64,000 nt of DNA from Nitrosomonas ureae (GTDB lineage Bacteria; Pseudomonadota; Gammaproteobacteria; Burkholderiales; Nitrosomonadaceae), in NCBI RefSeq assembly GCF_001455205.1, contig NZ_CP013341.1, positions 1,364,001 through 1,428,000 of the forward strand, given 5' to 3'. The notes below the pieces were generated by a model. That model did no database searches, was not told the DNA's origin, and saw only the letters and a list, made by a program, of their open reading frames with translations. The translations under genes and the position numbers were made by a program. Below are positions 50,914 through 58,457 of the stretch, piece after piece (position 1 is the stretch's first letter; each line of letters begins with the position of its first letter).

Positions 50914-51390
50914 ATGAATAAAGTTCAGATCGAACAATCAAAAGATAAGCTGAATCGATTGGCATGGTTATTAGACAACACTTTCCGTATTCCAGGAACA
51001 CAAATACGGTTTGGTCTGGATGGACTGATCGGATTGATTCCCGGGATCGGGGATGCCGCAGGGGCAGTAATCTCAAGTCACATTCTGACACAAGCAGCTC
51101 AAATGGGCGTTCCCAAGTCAATCCTTCTAAAAATGGCTTTCAATATCGGATTAGATGCGATCTTGGGAATAATTCCTGTGTTAGGGGATGTCTCGGATTT
51201 CATGTGGAAAGCCAATCAACGTAATGTTCAATTGCTCAATGATTATCTTGAACAACCGGAAAAAACGGTAACGCACAGTCGTCTTTTTGTGGGACTATTG
51301 GGTTTCGTGGCATTTTGCGGTGTAGCTTTTATCAGTATGCTAGGCTTTCTGTTGATACGTTGGCTTTGGTTGTCAGTCGAAGGAAACTGA
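50914..51390 (+). CDS. DUF4112 family membrane protein
   Basis: A 158-residue protein with two related halves: LDNTFRIPGTQIRFGLDGLIGLIPGIGD and LKMAFNIGLDAILGIIPVLGDVSDF, both with the GLxGLIPGxGD motif of DUF4112. A final membrane helix (GLLGFVAFCGVAFISMLGFLL) anchors the C-terminus. Function unknown. It is separated by 81 bp from the small lipoprotein gene and probably belongs to the same group. Confidence 0.88.
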   Translation: MNKVQIEQSKDKLNRLAWLLDNTFRIPGTQIRFGLDGLIGLIPGIGDAAGAVISSHILTQAAQMGVPKSILLKMAFNIGLDAILGIIPVLGDVSDFMWKANQRNVQLLNDYLEQPEKTVTHSRLFVGLLGFVAFCGVAFISMLGFLLIRWLWLSVEGN

Positions 51391-51671
51391 TATAAGAAAA
51401 CCCCACGTTCATAGTTCATTGACCTTGTTTGGCACTTGTCTTGTTGCTGTTTCATAAAAACCGGAATTAAAATAATACAACCAGCAGCAGTATGCCTTTA
51501 TTTTTGTTTGCAACAAAATCATTTCTAATGGATGTTAAATTTTTAGGTCCTTTCAAAGATGCATTTATCAAGCAAGTGCATGAAGTGCGTGTGTAGAAAT
51601 ATAATTCTGCTAAATGACTAGCCATCGATTCTATATACCTATGATCAACCGTAGAAAAAAGAGGGAATTCT
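51391..51671. other. Intergenic region with a small open frame of doubtful status
   Basis: The only frame of note is 51492-51596 (+), 34 codons reading MPLFLFATKSFLMDVKFLG onwards and ending in HEVRV. It has no ribosome-binding site and may be the remains of a gene. GAGGGAATTCT at the right end is the ribosome-binding site of the next gene. Confidence 0.3.
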
Positions 51672-52427
51672 GTGTTTGAATGGCTGACAAGTCCTGAGGC
51701 CTGGATTGCATTGGGTACCTTAACCGCGTTAGAGATTGTCCTGGGAATCGACAATATTATCTTCATTTCCATTCTTGTCGGACGGCTTCCTGAGAATCAA
51801 CGGGCTTACGCTAGAAGAATGGGGCTTGGGCTCGCAATGATAGCGCGCTTGGCATTGCTATTTTCAATTTCCTGGGTTATGGGTTTAACCGAACCATGGG
51901 TTACGGTTTTTGGCTATGAGATTTCCGGGCGCGATATCATTTTGGTCGGAGGAGGTTTGTTTTTAATTGCCAAAGCGACACATGAAATTCACAATAGTTT
52001 GGAAGGGGTCGAGGAGCGAGGGGCTCATGTGGTGGTTTCCGGCCTGGGGATGGTTCTGCTTCAGATTGCGGTTTTGGATATTGTATTTTCTTTGGATTCA
52101 GTCATTACGGCGGTTGGATTGGTTGATGAAGTCACCCTCATGGCGATTGCCATCATATTGGCAGTGTTGGTGATGCTGGTGGCGGCAAAAACGATTGGAG
52201 ATTTTGTGGACGGACATCCCACGATCAAAATTCTTGCACTATCTTTTCTGATCCTGGTGGGCGTTACTCTGATGGTGGAAGGATTTGGGGTTCATGTGCC
52301 TAAGGGTTACATTTATTTTGCAATGGCTTTTTCCGTTACCGTAGAGATTCTCAATCTTCGGATGCGAAAAAGACAAGCGGAGCCCGTCAAGCTCTACAAA
52401 AAGATTTCAAAAAAGCATGACGTCTAA
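51672..52427 (+). CDS. TerC family integral membrane protein
   Basis: A 251-residue membrane protein with about seven helices. The TerC signature is clear: LGTLTALEIVLGIDNIIFISIL, LPENQRAYARRMGLGLAMIAR, LDIVFSLDSVITAVGL and MEGF-type VEGFGVHVPKGYIYFAMAFS, with the paired acidic residues in LGIDN and SLDS. TerC proteins are linked to metal (manganese) efflux or metalation of exported proteins and to tellurite resistance loci. The start is GTG, preceded by GAGGGA. It lies in the stress island. Confidence 0.92.
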   Translation: MFEWLTSPEAWIALGTLTALEIVLGIDNIIFISILVGRLPENQRAYARRMGLGLAMIARLALLFSISWVMGLTEPWVTVFGYEISGRDIILVGGGLFLIAKATHEIHNSLEGVEERGAHVVVSGLGMVLLQIAVLDIVFSLDSVITAVGLVDEVTLMAIAIILAVLVMLVAAKTIGDFVDGHPTIKILALSFLILVGVTLMVEGFGVHVPKGYIYFAMAFSVTVEILNLRMRKRQAEPVKLYKKISKKHDV

Positions 52428-52467
52428 CTAGTTTCCATGTTTGCGTAATTCATTAATAGCAGCTATT

Positions 52468-52483
52468 CGTGCGCTATCGCACA
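52468..52483 (+). promoter_or_regulatory. Island operator motif, copy 3 (upstream of catalase-like gene)
   Basis: CGTG-CGCTATCG-CACA followed by TAC. It contains CGCACATAC and a perfect GTGCG/CGCAC dyad around CTAT. It is 188 bp upstream of the catalase-like start at 52671. Confidence 0.55.
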
Positions 52484-52670
52484 TACTCGACAGCCTACTT
52501 CTGCAAAACTTTCAATCAGTCAAAAATTTTTCTTTATTTCCTGAATTACGCCAAGTAATTACAGGCCAATAAATCTGGAAAGCTATAAAAATATAAAGGA
52601 TTAAACTGGAGCCTTGGAATTTAGTATATCTTCCAGGAAATTGAATTCTCTACTTTACTGTGAGATCACT

Positions 52671-53873
52671 ATGCATTCATTCCCTATTCGTTCAATCTTT
52701 CCAGTTCCAGCGGTTTTTTTATCATTATTGATGTTGCTAACCGCTTGCGGAGCTCCATCGGAAAGCTCGTTGGTAGGCACAGTGCGATCCAACATTCAAC
52801 TGGCACAATATGACAGTAGCATTGAGTATGATGCAGAAATTGGCGAATCACCCTGGCCAGATGAGGAAGCAGCAACATTGGCCATTAAAGAGATTATTGA
52901 ACAGACGGTCAGGTCACGTTATATGAGTAATCTTCCTGCATTGCGCCATGTTCACCCTAAAGCGCATGGCTGTGTGTTGGCGGATTTCCGGGTCAATGAA
53001 ACGCTTCAAGATGAACATCAGCATGGCGTCTTCCAGGCTAATGCCCTTTATAAAGCCTGGATTCGTTTCTCAAACAGCGATAGTGATCCATTCCGTGAAG
53101 ACAAAGAAGGGGACGGACGAGGAATGTCCATCAAATTGATGGGAATTCCCGGCGAAAAACTCCTGCCCGATGAGCGTAGTACTCAGGATTTCTTAATGAT
53201 TAGTCATCCTGCATTCTTCATTAACGATCCACAGAAATATTTAGGCTTAGTCCAGTCGCTCAGCAGCTCGAATCTGCTGAGTCAATTATCGGTACCTCTC
53301 TCGCTGGGCATTGAGGGATCAATCATTGCGGCGAAGATCAACAGTAAAAAGATTGCGAATCCACTTTACACACGGTATTGGTCTGCAGTGCCTTATCAAC
53401 TCGGTTCAGGATCATACCGCCGTGCAATGAAATATTCCGTAAGACCCTGTAATCAATTGGATAACACTCCCCAGGAGATCCAGTTTAAGGATCCTAATTA
53501 CCTGCGTGCAGCGATGAAGCAACATCTGAGTACGAACGATGCTTGTTTTGAGTTTTTGATTCAGACGCGCGATACCGGTACAGCAGCAGGAGCTGCGCTC
53601 AGTATCGAAAGAGTCACGAACGAGTGGAAAGAAAGTGAGGCGCCCTTCTTTCAGGTTGCAACTATCATCATTCCCCAACAGGAATTTGATAATCCGGAAC
53701 AGCATAAATTTTGCGAAAATCTTTCATATACGCCTTGGCATGCTGTACTCGAACATCGTCCACTCGGTGGAGTCAACCGGATTCGGAAAGTCGTTTATTC
53801 TTCCCTTGCGAATCTCAGACACAGTATGAACGCTGTCCAGCCTATTGAACCAACAGGTAATGAAAATTTCTGA
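52671..53873 (+). CDS. Catalase-family haem lipoprotein (y4iL-like)
   Basis: A 400-residue predicted lipoprotein: signal peptide, then lipobox LLTAC near residue 25. The rest follows the catalase-related fold of the y4iL/allene-oxide-synthase-like group: RHVHPKAHGCVLADFRV (distal His region), ALYKAWIRFSNSD, GRGMSIKLMGIPG, QDFLMISHPAFF and the ending WHAVLEHRPLGGVNRIRKVVY with proximal R/Y. It is much shorter than true catalases and lacks their wrapping domain. It could act on peroxides or lipid hydroperoxides in the periplasm or at the membrane, which would suit the stress island. The frame is open to 52614; the ATG at 52671 starts a proper signal peptide. Confidence 0.82.
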   Translation: MHSFPIRSIFPVPAVFLSLLMLLTACGAPSESSLVGTVRSNIQLAQYDSSIEYDAEIGESPWPDEEAATLAIKEIIEQTVRSRYMSNLPALRHVHPKAHGCVLADFRVNETLQDEHQHGVFQANALYKAWIRFSNSDSDPFREDKEGDGRGMSIKLMGIPGEKLLPDERSTQDFLMISHPAFFINDPQKYLGLVQSLSSSNLLSQLSVPLSLGIEGSIIAAKINSKKIANPLYTRYWSAVPYQLGSGSYRRAMKYSVRPCNQLDNTPQEIQFKDPNYLRAAMKQHLSTNDACFEFLIQTRDTGTAAGAALSIERVTNEWKESEAPFFQVATIIIPQQEFDNPEQHKFCENLSYTPWHAVLEHRPLGGVNRIRKVVYSSLANLRHSMNAVQPIEPTGNENF

Positions 53874-54038
53874 AATCAAAGTTGATACAGTTTGGAGAAG
53901 TTTAATTTACTTATAAATTCTATGGTTTCACTGCTTACGAAACTGTTCTCTTCAAAACTTGCATACTTTCGGTTGTCGATTTTATTTCTGAATGGGGTAC
54001 ATTCAAATTGAATTATGCGTAATCTGGAAGCGTCCAGG

Positions 54039-55127
54039 ATGAACACAAAGGAATATATTCTGCAGTTTGCCCGGCTAGTTGTAATCGCCATTCTGCTTAT
54101 GGGTTGTTACCAGATTCTTCATCCATTTATTCCCGCGATCGTGTTCGCGATGGTGGTATGTATTTCGACTTGGCCGATTCATCTGCAGTTGCGCAGGGCA
54201 TTAGGCGGAAACACCACGCTAGCGTCACTGTTGATGATAGGGGGAATGATACTGCTGGTGATCATTCCATCAGCGTTGCTTGCTTTCAGTCTGGCAGACA
54301 ATGTTACCGCCATAATCGATGCCGTCAAAGTGTTTATGCAACAAGGTTCGATTGAACCCCCTGCATGGCTTAAAGATACTCCATTCTTTGGTGAGCAATT
54401 TATCCGCTACTGGAAAGGATTGATGTCAGGAGGGAAAGAAGTAGGCATGCTGCTCACCGGATTGCTTGAACCGCTCAAGAATTTTCTCCTTAATCTGGGT
54501 AATGTGATCGGCAAGAGTTTGTTGCAAATGGTTTTTGCCGCATTTATTGGTTTCTTTTTCTATCGTGACGGTGAAGCGCTGATACAAATGCTGCACAATG
54601 GGGTCGCGAAACTTCTGGATGGCAGTCTTGGCACTGATCCTTTAGTGCAAATTCACAATACGGTTACAGGAGTGGTGTATGGTATTTTTGGTTCAGCGTT
54701 GGCACAAGCTATAGCGGCTATGATAGGTTTTCTTATCGCAGGAGTATCGGCATCAGGTGCGTTTTTACTTGGCTCTGCGACTTTTTTTCTCTCAGTAATA
54801 CCCATGGGACCCTCTTTAATTTGGGGAGGTGTCAGTGTCTGGTTTCTCTATGAAGGATCCTACGGGTGGGCGGTTTTCACGGTGTTGTGGGGTATTTTTG
54901 TGATCAGTAGTATTGACAATTTTGTCAGGCCTTATCTCATCAGTCGCGGAAGTAATCTATCTTTCCTATTGGTTGTTCTTGGTGCATCGGGAGGTATCAT
55001 AGCTTATGGTTTTATCGGTATTTTCATCGGTCCTCCCATTCTGGCTATAGGGATCACTTTAGTGCAGTTATGGACGTCGCAGCCTTTACCTCCAATTAAA
55101 ATTACTCAAACAAATCATCAACATTAA
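54039..55127 (+). CDS. AI-2E family permease (UPF0118)
   Basis: A 362-residue membrane protein with about eight helices. LHPFIPAIVFAMVVCISTWPIHLQL, LTGLLEPLKNFLLNLG, FFFYRDGEALIQM, VYGIFGSALAQAIAAMIGF and the closing SFLLVVLGASGGIIAYGFIGIFIGPPILAI match the AI-2E/TqsA-PerM group. Members move autoinducer-2 or, more often, ions or organic solutes; function here is open. I chose 54039 because GGAAG precedes it; the frame is open to 54015. Confidence 0.88.
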   Translation: MNTKEYILQFARLVVIAILLMGCYQILHPFIPAIVFAMVVCISTWPIHLQLRRALGGNTTLASLLMIGGMILLVIIPSALLAFSLADNVTAIIDAVKVFMQQGSIEPPAWLKDTPFFGEQFIRYWKGLMSGGKEVGMLLTGLLEPLKNFLLNLGNVIGKSLLQMVFAAFIGFFFYRDGEALIQMLHNGVAKLLDGSLGTDPLVQIHNTVTGVVYGIFGSALAQAIAAMIGFLIAGVSASGAFLLGSATFFLSVIPMGPSLIWGGVSVWFLYEGSYGWAVFTVLWGIFVISSIDNFVRPYLISRGSNLSFLLVVLGASGGIIAYGFIGIFIGPPILAIGITLVQLWTSQPLPPIKITQTNHQH

Positions 55128-55433
55128 CGTTTTAAATTGTTGCGATAAGTAATATTCCTGATATGTGTCTGCTCTGCTTGCATCGTCATATCTGTTATTG
55201 TAAGTGTGCCCATTGTCTTTCTTTGTGTGTTGCCGCACATACCCTTAGAAATTGATACTGTAGTATCTTTTTATGGTTGTGCGATATATAGAAACGATTG
55301 CGGAGTGTAACCTTTGTGAAATTCGTATACACTCACTAAGTTTTCTTAAGAAATATACATATTGCCACCAATTGTCTAATTGATTATCGATTAGGTGAAC
55401 AAACTAATTATCACAAATTAAAAGGAGGCTCAA
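55128..55433. other. Intergenic region with operator motif and a strong ribosome-binding site
   Basis: No gene of 30 codons or more is seen in these 306 bp. The stretch holds operator copy 4 (55224-55239), a GTGCGATATATA element at about 55288 and, at the right end, AAAGGAGGCT, the ribosome-binding site of the 25-residue gene. Confidence 0.4.
55224..55239 (+). promoter_or_regulatory. Island operator motif, copy 4 (upstream of the 25-residue peptide gene)
   Basis: TGTG-TGTTGCCG-CACA followed by TAC. A full TGTG-N8-CACA dyad with CGCACATAC, 195 bp upstream of the start at 55434. Confidence 0.5.
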
Positions 55434-55511
55434 ATGGGTAAATATTTTCTAGCATGGCTACTCGGAGTGCCAGTAAGCGTATTGGCAATTATTTATTTGT
55501 TTAATATGTAA
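55434..55511 (+). CDS. 25-residue membrane peptide
   Basis: A 26-codon gene: ATG, one hydrophobic helix (FLAWLLGVPVSVLAIIYLF) and TAA. A near-perfect AAGGAGG lies 6-7 nt before the ATG, among the strongest in the window, and the gene sits in an intergenic region otherwise without frames. Similar very short GKYFLAWLLG-type peptides occur next to DUF883/CsbD genes in other proteobacteria, as far as I recall. The role is unknown; a single-helix regulator or stress peptide is plausible. Confidence 0.7.
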   Translation: MGKYFLAWLLGVPVSVLAIIYLFNM

Positions 55512-55667
55512 ATTCTTAGAGATCTCTATAATCAGTAGTGAATTGAAAGATAAAATGAGATCATTCCTGTTAGATATTGCTTGAGACATTCTTGTCTAAA
55601 GAACAAATTAAATTTCTTGTGATTTGATTGTCAATTATCGAACTTAAGTTCAAACGGAGGTTAAGGT

Positions 55668-55955
55668 ATGGCAACAGCAGATGAATTTAGTAAAGAAATG
55701 GATCAAATAAAGAAAGATTTCGCCAGTTTGCGGAATGATATCGGTTCGATATTGACTTCAGTGAAGGATCTGGCAGAAAAACAGGGGCAGAACGTTTCTG
55801 ACTTAGCTCACGATGCCGAGAAGACTGTTAAGAATCAAGCTAAAGAAGCCGGAGAGAATATGGAGAAATATATCGAAGAAAGACCATTAACCAGCGCGCT
55901 GGTTGCCTTTGGCAGCGGTTTTATAATCGGTATGCTACTGAGTAATAGACGCTAA
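55668..55955 (+). CDS. DUF883 family protein (ElaB/YqjD/YgaM type)
   Basis: A 95-residue protein. The N-terminal two-thirds is amphipathic helix (EFSKEMDQIKKDFASLRNDIGSIL, ENMEKYIEERP), and the C-terminus is a single membrane helix with glycines (SALVAFGSGFIIGMLLSNRR). This is the ElaB/YqjD pattern of C-tail-anchored inner-membrane proteins that bind ribosomes in stationary phase in E. coli. CGGAGG precedes the start. The next gene follows after 17 bp, mirroring the yqjD-yqjE order. Confidence 0.92.
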   Translation: MATADEFSKEMDQIKKDFASLRNDIGSILTSVKDLAEKQGQNVSDLAHDAEKTVKNQAKEAGENMEKYIEERPLTSALVAFGSGFIIGMLLSNRR

Positions 55956-55972
55956 CTATCAACGTGGCATAG

Positions 55973-56458
55973 ATGCTACCAAAATTGTTGGCCGAGATAC
56001 TTGCTGCTGAAACAGCCAAGTTATGGAAAGGATCAGTCAGATTGGCCATAATCATGGCCTTTCTGGGATTATCCGTGATGGCAATGGTCGTGGGTATGAT
56101 TTTTGTGCTTATTGGCTTGTATTTATCATTAGCAGAGGCAATGCCTTACTGGCAAGCTGGAGCGATTGTTGGTGGCGGGGTGTTTTTATTTGCTGCCTTA
56201 TTGCTAATAATTATTTCACAGCAAGGTCACAGCGCACCACTGAAAAGCGATAGCTTGACCACGCAGATTTCTGATGATTCCACGGCTCAATTGGGATCCG
56301 CGATAGGAAATATCGTTGCTAAATCCAATATTAAAACTAGCGACATTGTGCTGACGGTTTTAATCTCGGGAATAGTACTGGGTGCCAGCCCTAGTCTGCG
56401 TCAGCAGATAATGACTGTTCTTTCGGAAGTGGCTAAATCCAAATCAAAGGATAAATAA
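55973..56458 (+). CDS. Holin-X/YqjE-like membrane protein
   Basis: A 161-residue protein with two adjacent membrane helices (LAIIMAFLGLSVMAMVVGMIFVLIGLYLSL, AGAIVGGGVFLFAALLLIII) and a polar C-terminus ending in KSKSKDK, with a third, weaker hydrophobic region at 125-140. It occupies the YqjE position after a YqjD-type gene and resembles the phage-holin-superfamily-III/YqjE proteins. No lytic function is implied. Cotranscribed with the DUF883 gene. Confidence 0.75.
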   Translation: MLPKLLAEILAAETAKLWKGSVRLAIIMAFLGLSVMAMVVGMIFVLIGLYLSLAEAMPYWQAGAIVGGGVFLFAALLLIIISQQGHSAPLKSDSLTTQISDDSTAQLGSAIGNIVAKSNIKTSDIVLTVLISGIVLGASPSLRQQIMTVLSEVAKSKSKDK

Positions 56459-56864
56459 CTTGAAGTGTTGAGTTTATGACATTGACGGAATTATACAAAT
56501 TCTTGGAGTTTCTCTGAAAGTTAAGCTAGCTTTAGTCCTATGAAATCGGGGGTTACGGACATCAGGAAAAATTAAGATGGTGCTTGTTGTGAGAGTCGAT
56601 TGACTTCTTCATGCAGGTCGGTTCTGCACATATCATCCGTTTATATTGCCATTTTTAGCTTGCCATATATTCATATCTTAATGGACTTTATGAATTCTTC
56701 ACATTTCTATGTTATATTCAAATGTTATCAAGTAACGCTCCATAAAGATTATGTAAGTAATTGATTGTATATTTTATCTTCCAGAGCACGATGATTCAAA
56801 GAAAAATGTCTGTAGAATTATTCTGAACAAAACAATAATATTTTTCCAAGTCGGGGCTATCATC
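56459..56864. other. Upstream region of the Crp/Fnr gene
   Basis: These 406 bp show no coding sequence. A weaker operator-like site, AGGT-CGGTTCTG-CACA followed by TAT, is at 56615-56630, about 235 bp before the regulator start; it could allow autoregulation but matches only the right half. ATTCTTCACATTTCTATG at about 56693 is a possible promoter region. Confidence 0.4.
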
Positions 56865-57608
56865 ATGTTAACTAATACTTCCTATACTTTTCAAGAAAAT
56901 AGTATTCTAGGCGCATTGACAGCAGCGGAGCTCGACAGCTTAGCACCTCATTTAGAGCTTGTAACATTGCTTCATTCCGAAGTGCTGTTTGAAGATAATG
57001 ATATGTTGCAATATGTTTATTTTCCAGTTACCGCTACGGTGTCTCTATTATGTTGCCTGGAAGATGGGTCTTGTGTGGAAGTAGCCATGGTAGGCAATGA
57101 GGGGATAATCGGAATTTCCGTAGTGCTGGGTAATAATGCAAAAACCCTGACACAAGCGATCACCAAAATTGAAGGCCAAGCTTATCGAATTTCCGTAAGA
57201 GAATTGAAAAACATCTTAGCTCGAAGTGGAGGCCGTCGTGCTGGTACATTAAAGAAATTGCTATTACGCTATGCTCAGACGCTTTTTGTACAAATATCCC
57301 AGGCTACGGCATGTAATCGTCGGCATGCATTAGAACAGCAATTGTGCACGTGGCTTCTTTCATGTTTTGATCGTGGTAATTCAAGTAATTTATCAATAAC
57401 TCAGGAATTGATCGCCTATATTCTAGGTGTTCGCCGCGAAAGCATTACGGTGATTGCAAAAAAATTACAGGAGGAAGGAATGATAAATTATTCTCGTGGC
57501 CAGATACAACTCAAGTGTAGAGAAAAACTTGAAATCCATGCGTGTGAGTGTTACAGCATAGTGAAAAATGAGTCTGATCGTTGGGTAATCGATGCTAAAG
57601 CTGCTTAA
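56865..57608 (+). CDS. Crp/Fnr family transcriptional regulator
   Basis: A 247-residue regulator. The N-terminal cyclic-nucleotide-binding-fold domain spans about residues 10-135 (SEVLFEDNDMLQYVYFPVTATVSLL, GNEGIIGISVVLG). The C-terminal winged helix is near 165-225: ITQELIAYILGVRRESITVIAKKL then EEGMINYSRGQI. The recognition helix keeps the R-E pair that reads TGTG half-sites in CRP but has Val where CRP has the third contact arginine. The four N-terminal iron-sulfur cysteines of FNR are absent, and the cAMP pocket is not conserved, so the ligand is unknown. It closes the stress island and is the natural candidate to bind the CGCACATAC sites; this is inference. Confidence 0.88.
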   Translation: MLTNTSYTFQENSILGALTAAELDSLAPHLELVTLLHSEVLFEDNDMLQYVYFPVTATVSLLCCLEDGSCVEVAMVGNEGIIGISVVLGNNAKTLTQAITKIEGQAYRISVRELKNILARSGGRRAGTLKKLLLRYAQTLFVQISQATACNRRHALEQQLCTWLLSCFDRGNSSNLSITQELIAYILGVRRESITVIAKKLQEEGMINYSRGQIQLKCREKLEIHACECYSIVKNESDRWVIDAKAA

Positions 57609-57709
57609 ACCGATAGTTTACAGCCCGGGATTTAATTATGAGTATCGTATAATGTTTTCTGTCGTAGAAACGAAAGAAAATCCCTGAGTACAACAAATAA
57701 CACTCAATA

Positions 57710-57739
57710 TAACCTTCCTCGCTTCATCCCAGAAGGTTA
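57710..57739. terminator. Weak hairpin between convergent genes
   Basis: TAACCTTC (57710-57717) and GAAGGTTA (57732-57739) are perfect 8-bp inverted repeats with a 14-nt loop between the Crp/Fnr gene and the MEDS gene. There is no T-run. Confidence 0.35.
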
Positions 57740-57767
57740 ATGGGATTATGGAATTAGTAATTGCTGT

Positions 57768-58457
57768 TTAAGCAGGGGGAATAGGCGGCGCAACGGAAGT
57801 GAATGAATTAAATTTCTCAATAATACGCTTCCATGCCAATCCAAAACTATCTAATAATTCATTCGCCTCAGACGATATGGAGAGGTCAGAAACTTCTAAC
57901 GGAATGTGATGTGTATGACACCTACAGATACGCTCCAAAGCTTCATCATAGGTGCTGGGGTCGAGATGGCTAAAAGAATAGGTGCAAAGTAGTGAAAATT
58001 CAATTTTTTTGAATAAATCATTCCATCGATCCTCAAGCTGCATAGCCTCGTCATATGCTCCTTTTTGCCAAAGCACGTCAACCATTTCACCAAAGATACG
58101 AATTTTGTCATATTTTAGTTTCATGACCCCAAGGGGATCTGAAACGAATTTTTCGAAAGCTTCTGCATCTATTCCGTCATCCATCCATAAGCTTGATAGC
58201 AGGAATTCCGCATCTAAGAATTTTATTTGACCCTGGTCCTTAAAAGACTGCACATCGAGACCTTGAGTCACAAAAAAGTCCATGAGAGCTTTTCTCAATG
58301 AGGGTCTGGCAATAATAGCTACAGCTTCACCGTTACTTAGCCCCTTAACGACGTATTGTGCAACTGAATTAACTTTCACACCTTGATCTCGGCACACTTT
58401 AACAATGTGATTACCAGAAATGGGATCTGTTAACACTCCGGGTCCAGAATCAATCAT
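57768..58457 (-). CDS. MEDS-domain (DcmR-like sensory) protein
   Basis: A 229-residue soluble protein that matches the MEDS sensory domain. HIVKVCRDQGVKVNSVAQYVVKGL, GEAVAIIARPSLRKALMDFF, KFLDAEFLLSSLW and KIRIFGEMVDVLWQKG are the conserved blocks, with the family's characteristic YEALRLEDRWNDL-like helix (YDEAMQLEDRWNDLFKK). MEDS domains occur in DcmR, the repressor of dichloromethane degradation, and in histidine kinases. Here the domain stands alone without a DNA-binding or kinase domain, so it would act on a partner. Signal unknown. Sequence around it is AT-rich. Confidence 0.8.
   Translation of the reverse strand: MIDSGPGVLTDPISGNHIVKVCRDQGVKVNSVAQYVVKGLSNGEAVAIIARPSLRKALMDFFVTQGLDVQSFKDQGQIKFLDAEFLLSSLWMDDGIDAEAFEKFVSDPLGVMKLKYDKIRIFGEMVDVLWQKGAYDEAMQLEDRWNDLFKKIEFSLLCTYSFSHLDPSTYDEALERICRCHTHHIPLEVSDLSISSEANELLDSFGLAWKRIIEKFNSFTSVAPPIPPA

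Noticed and set aside
55973..56458. A prophage holin, suggesting a phage remnant
   Set aside because: The gene directly follows a DUF883 gene as yqjE follows yqjD, and no other phage gene is near, so a stress/envelope role is more likely.
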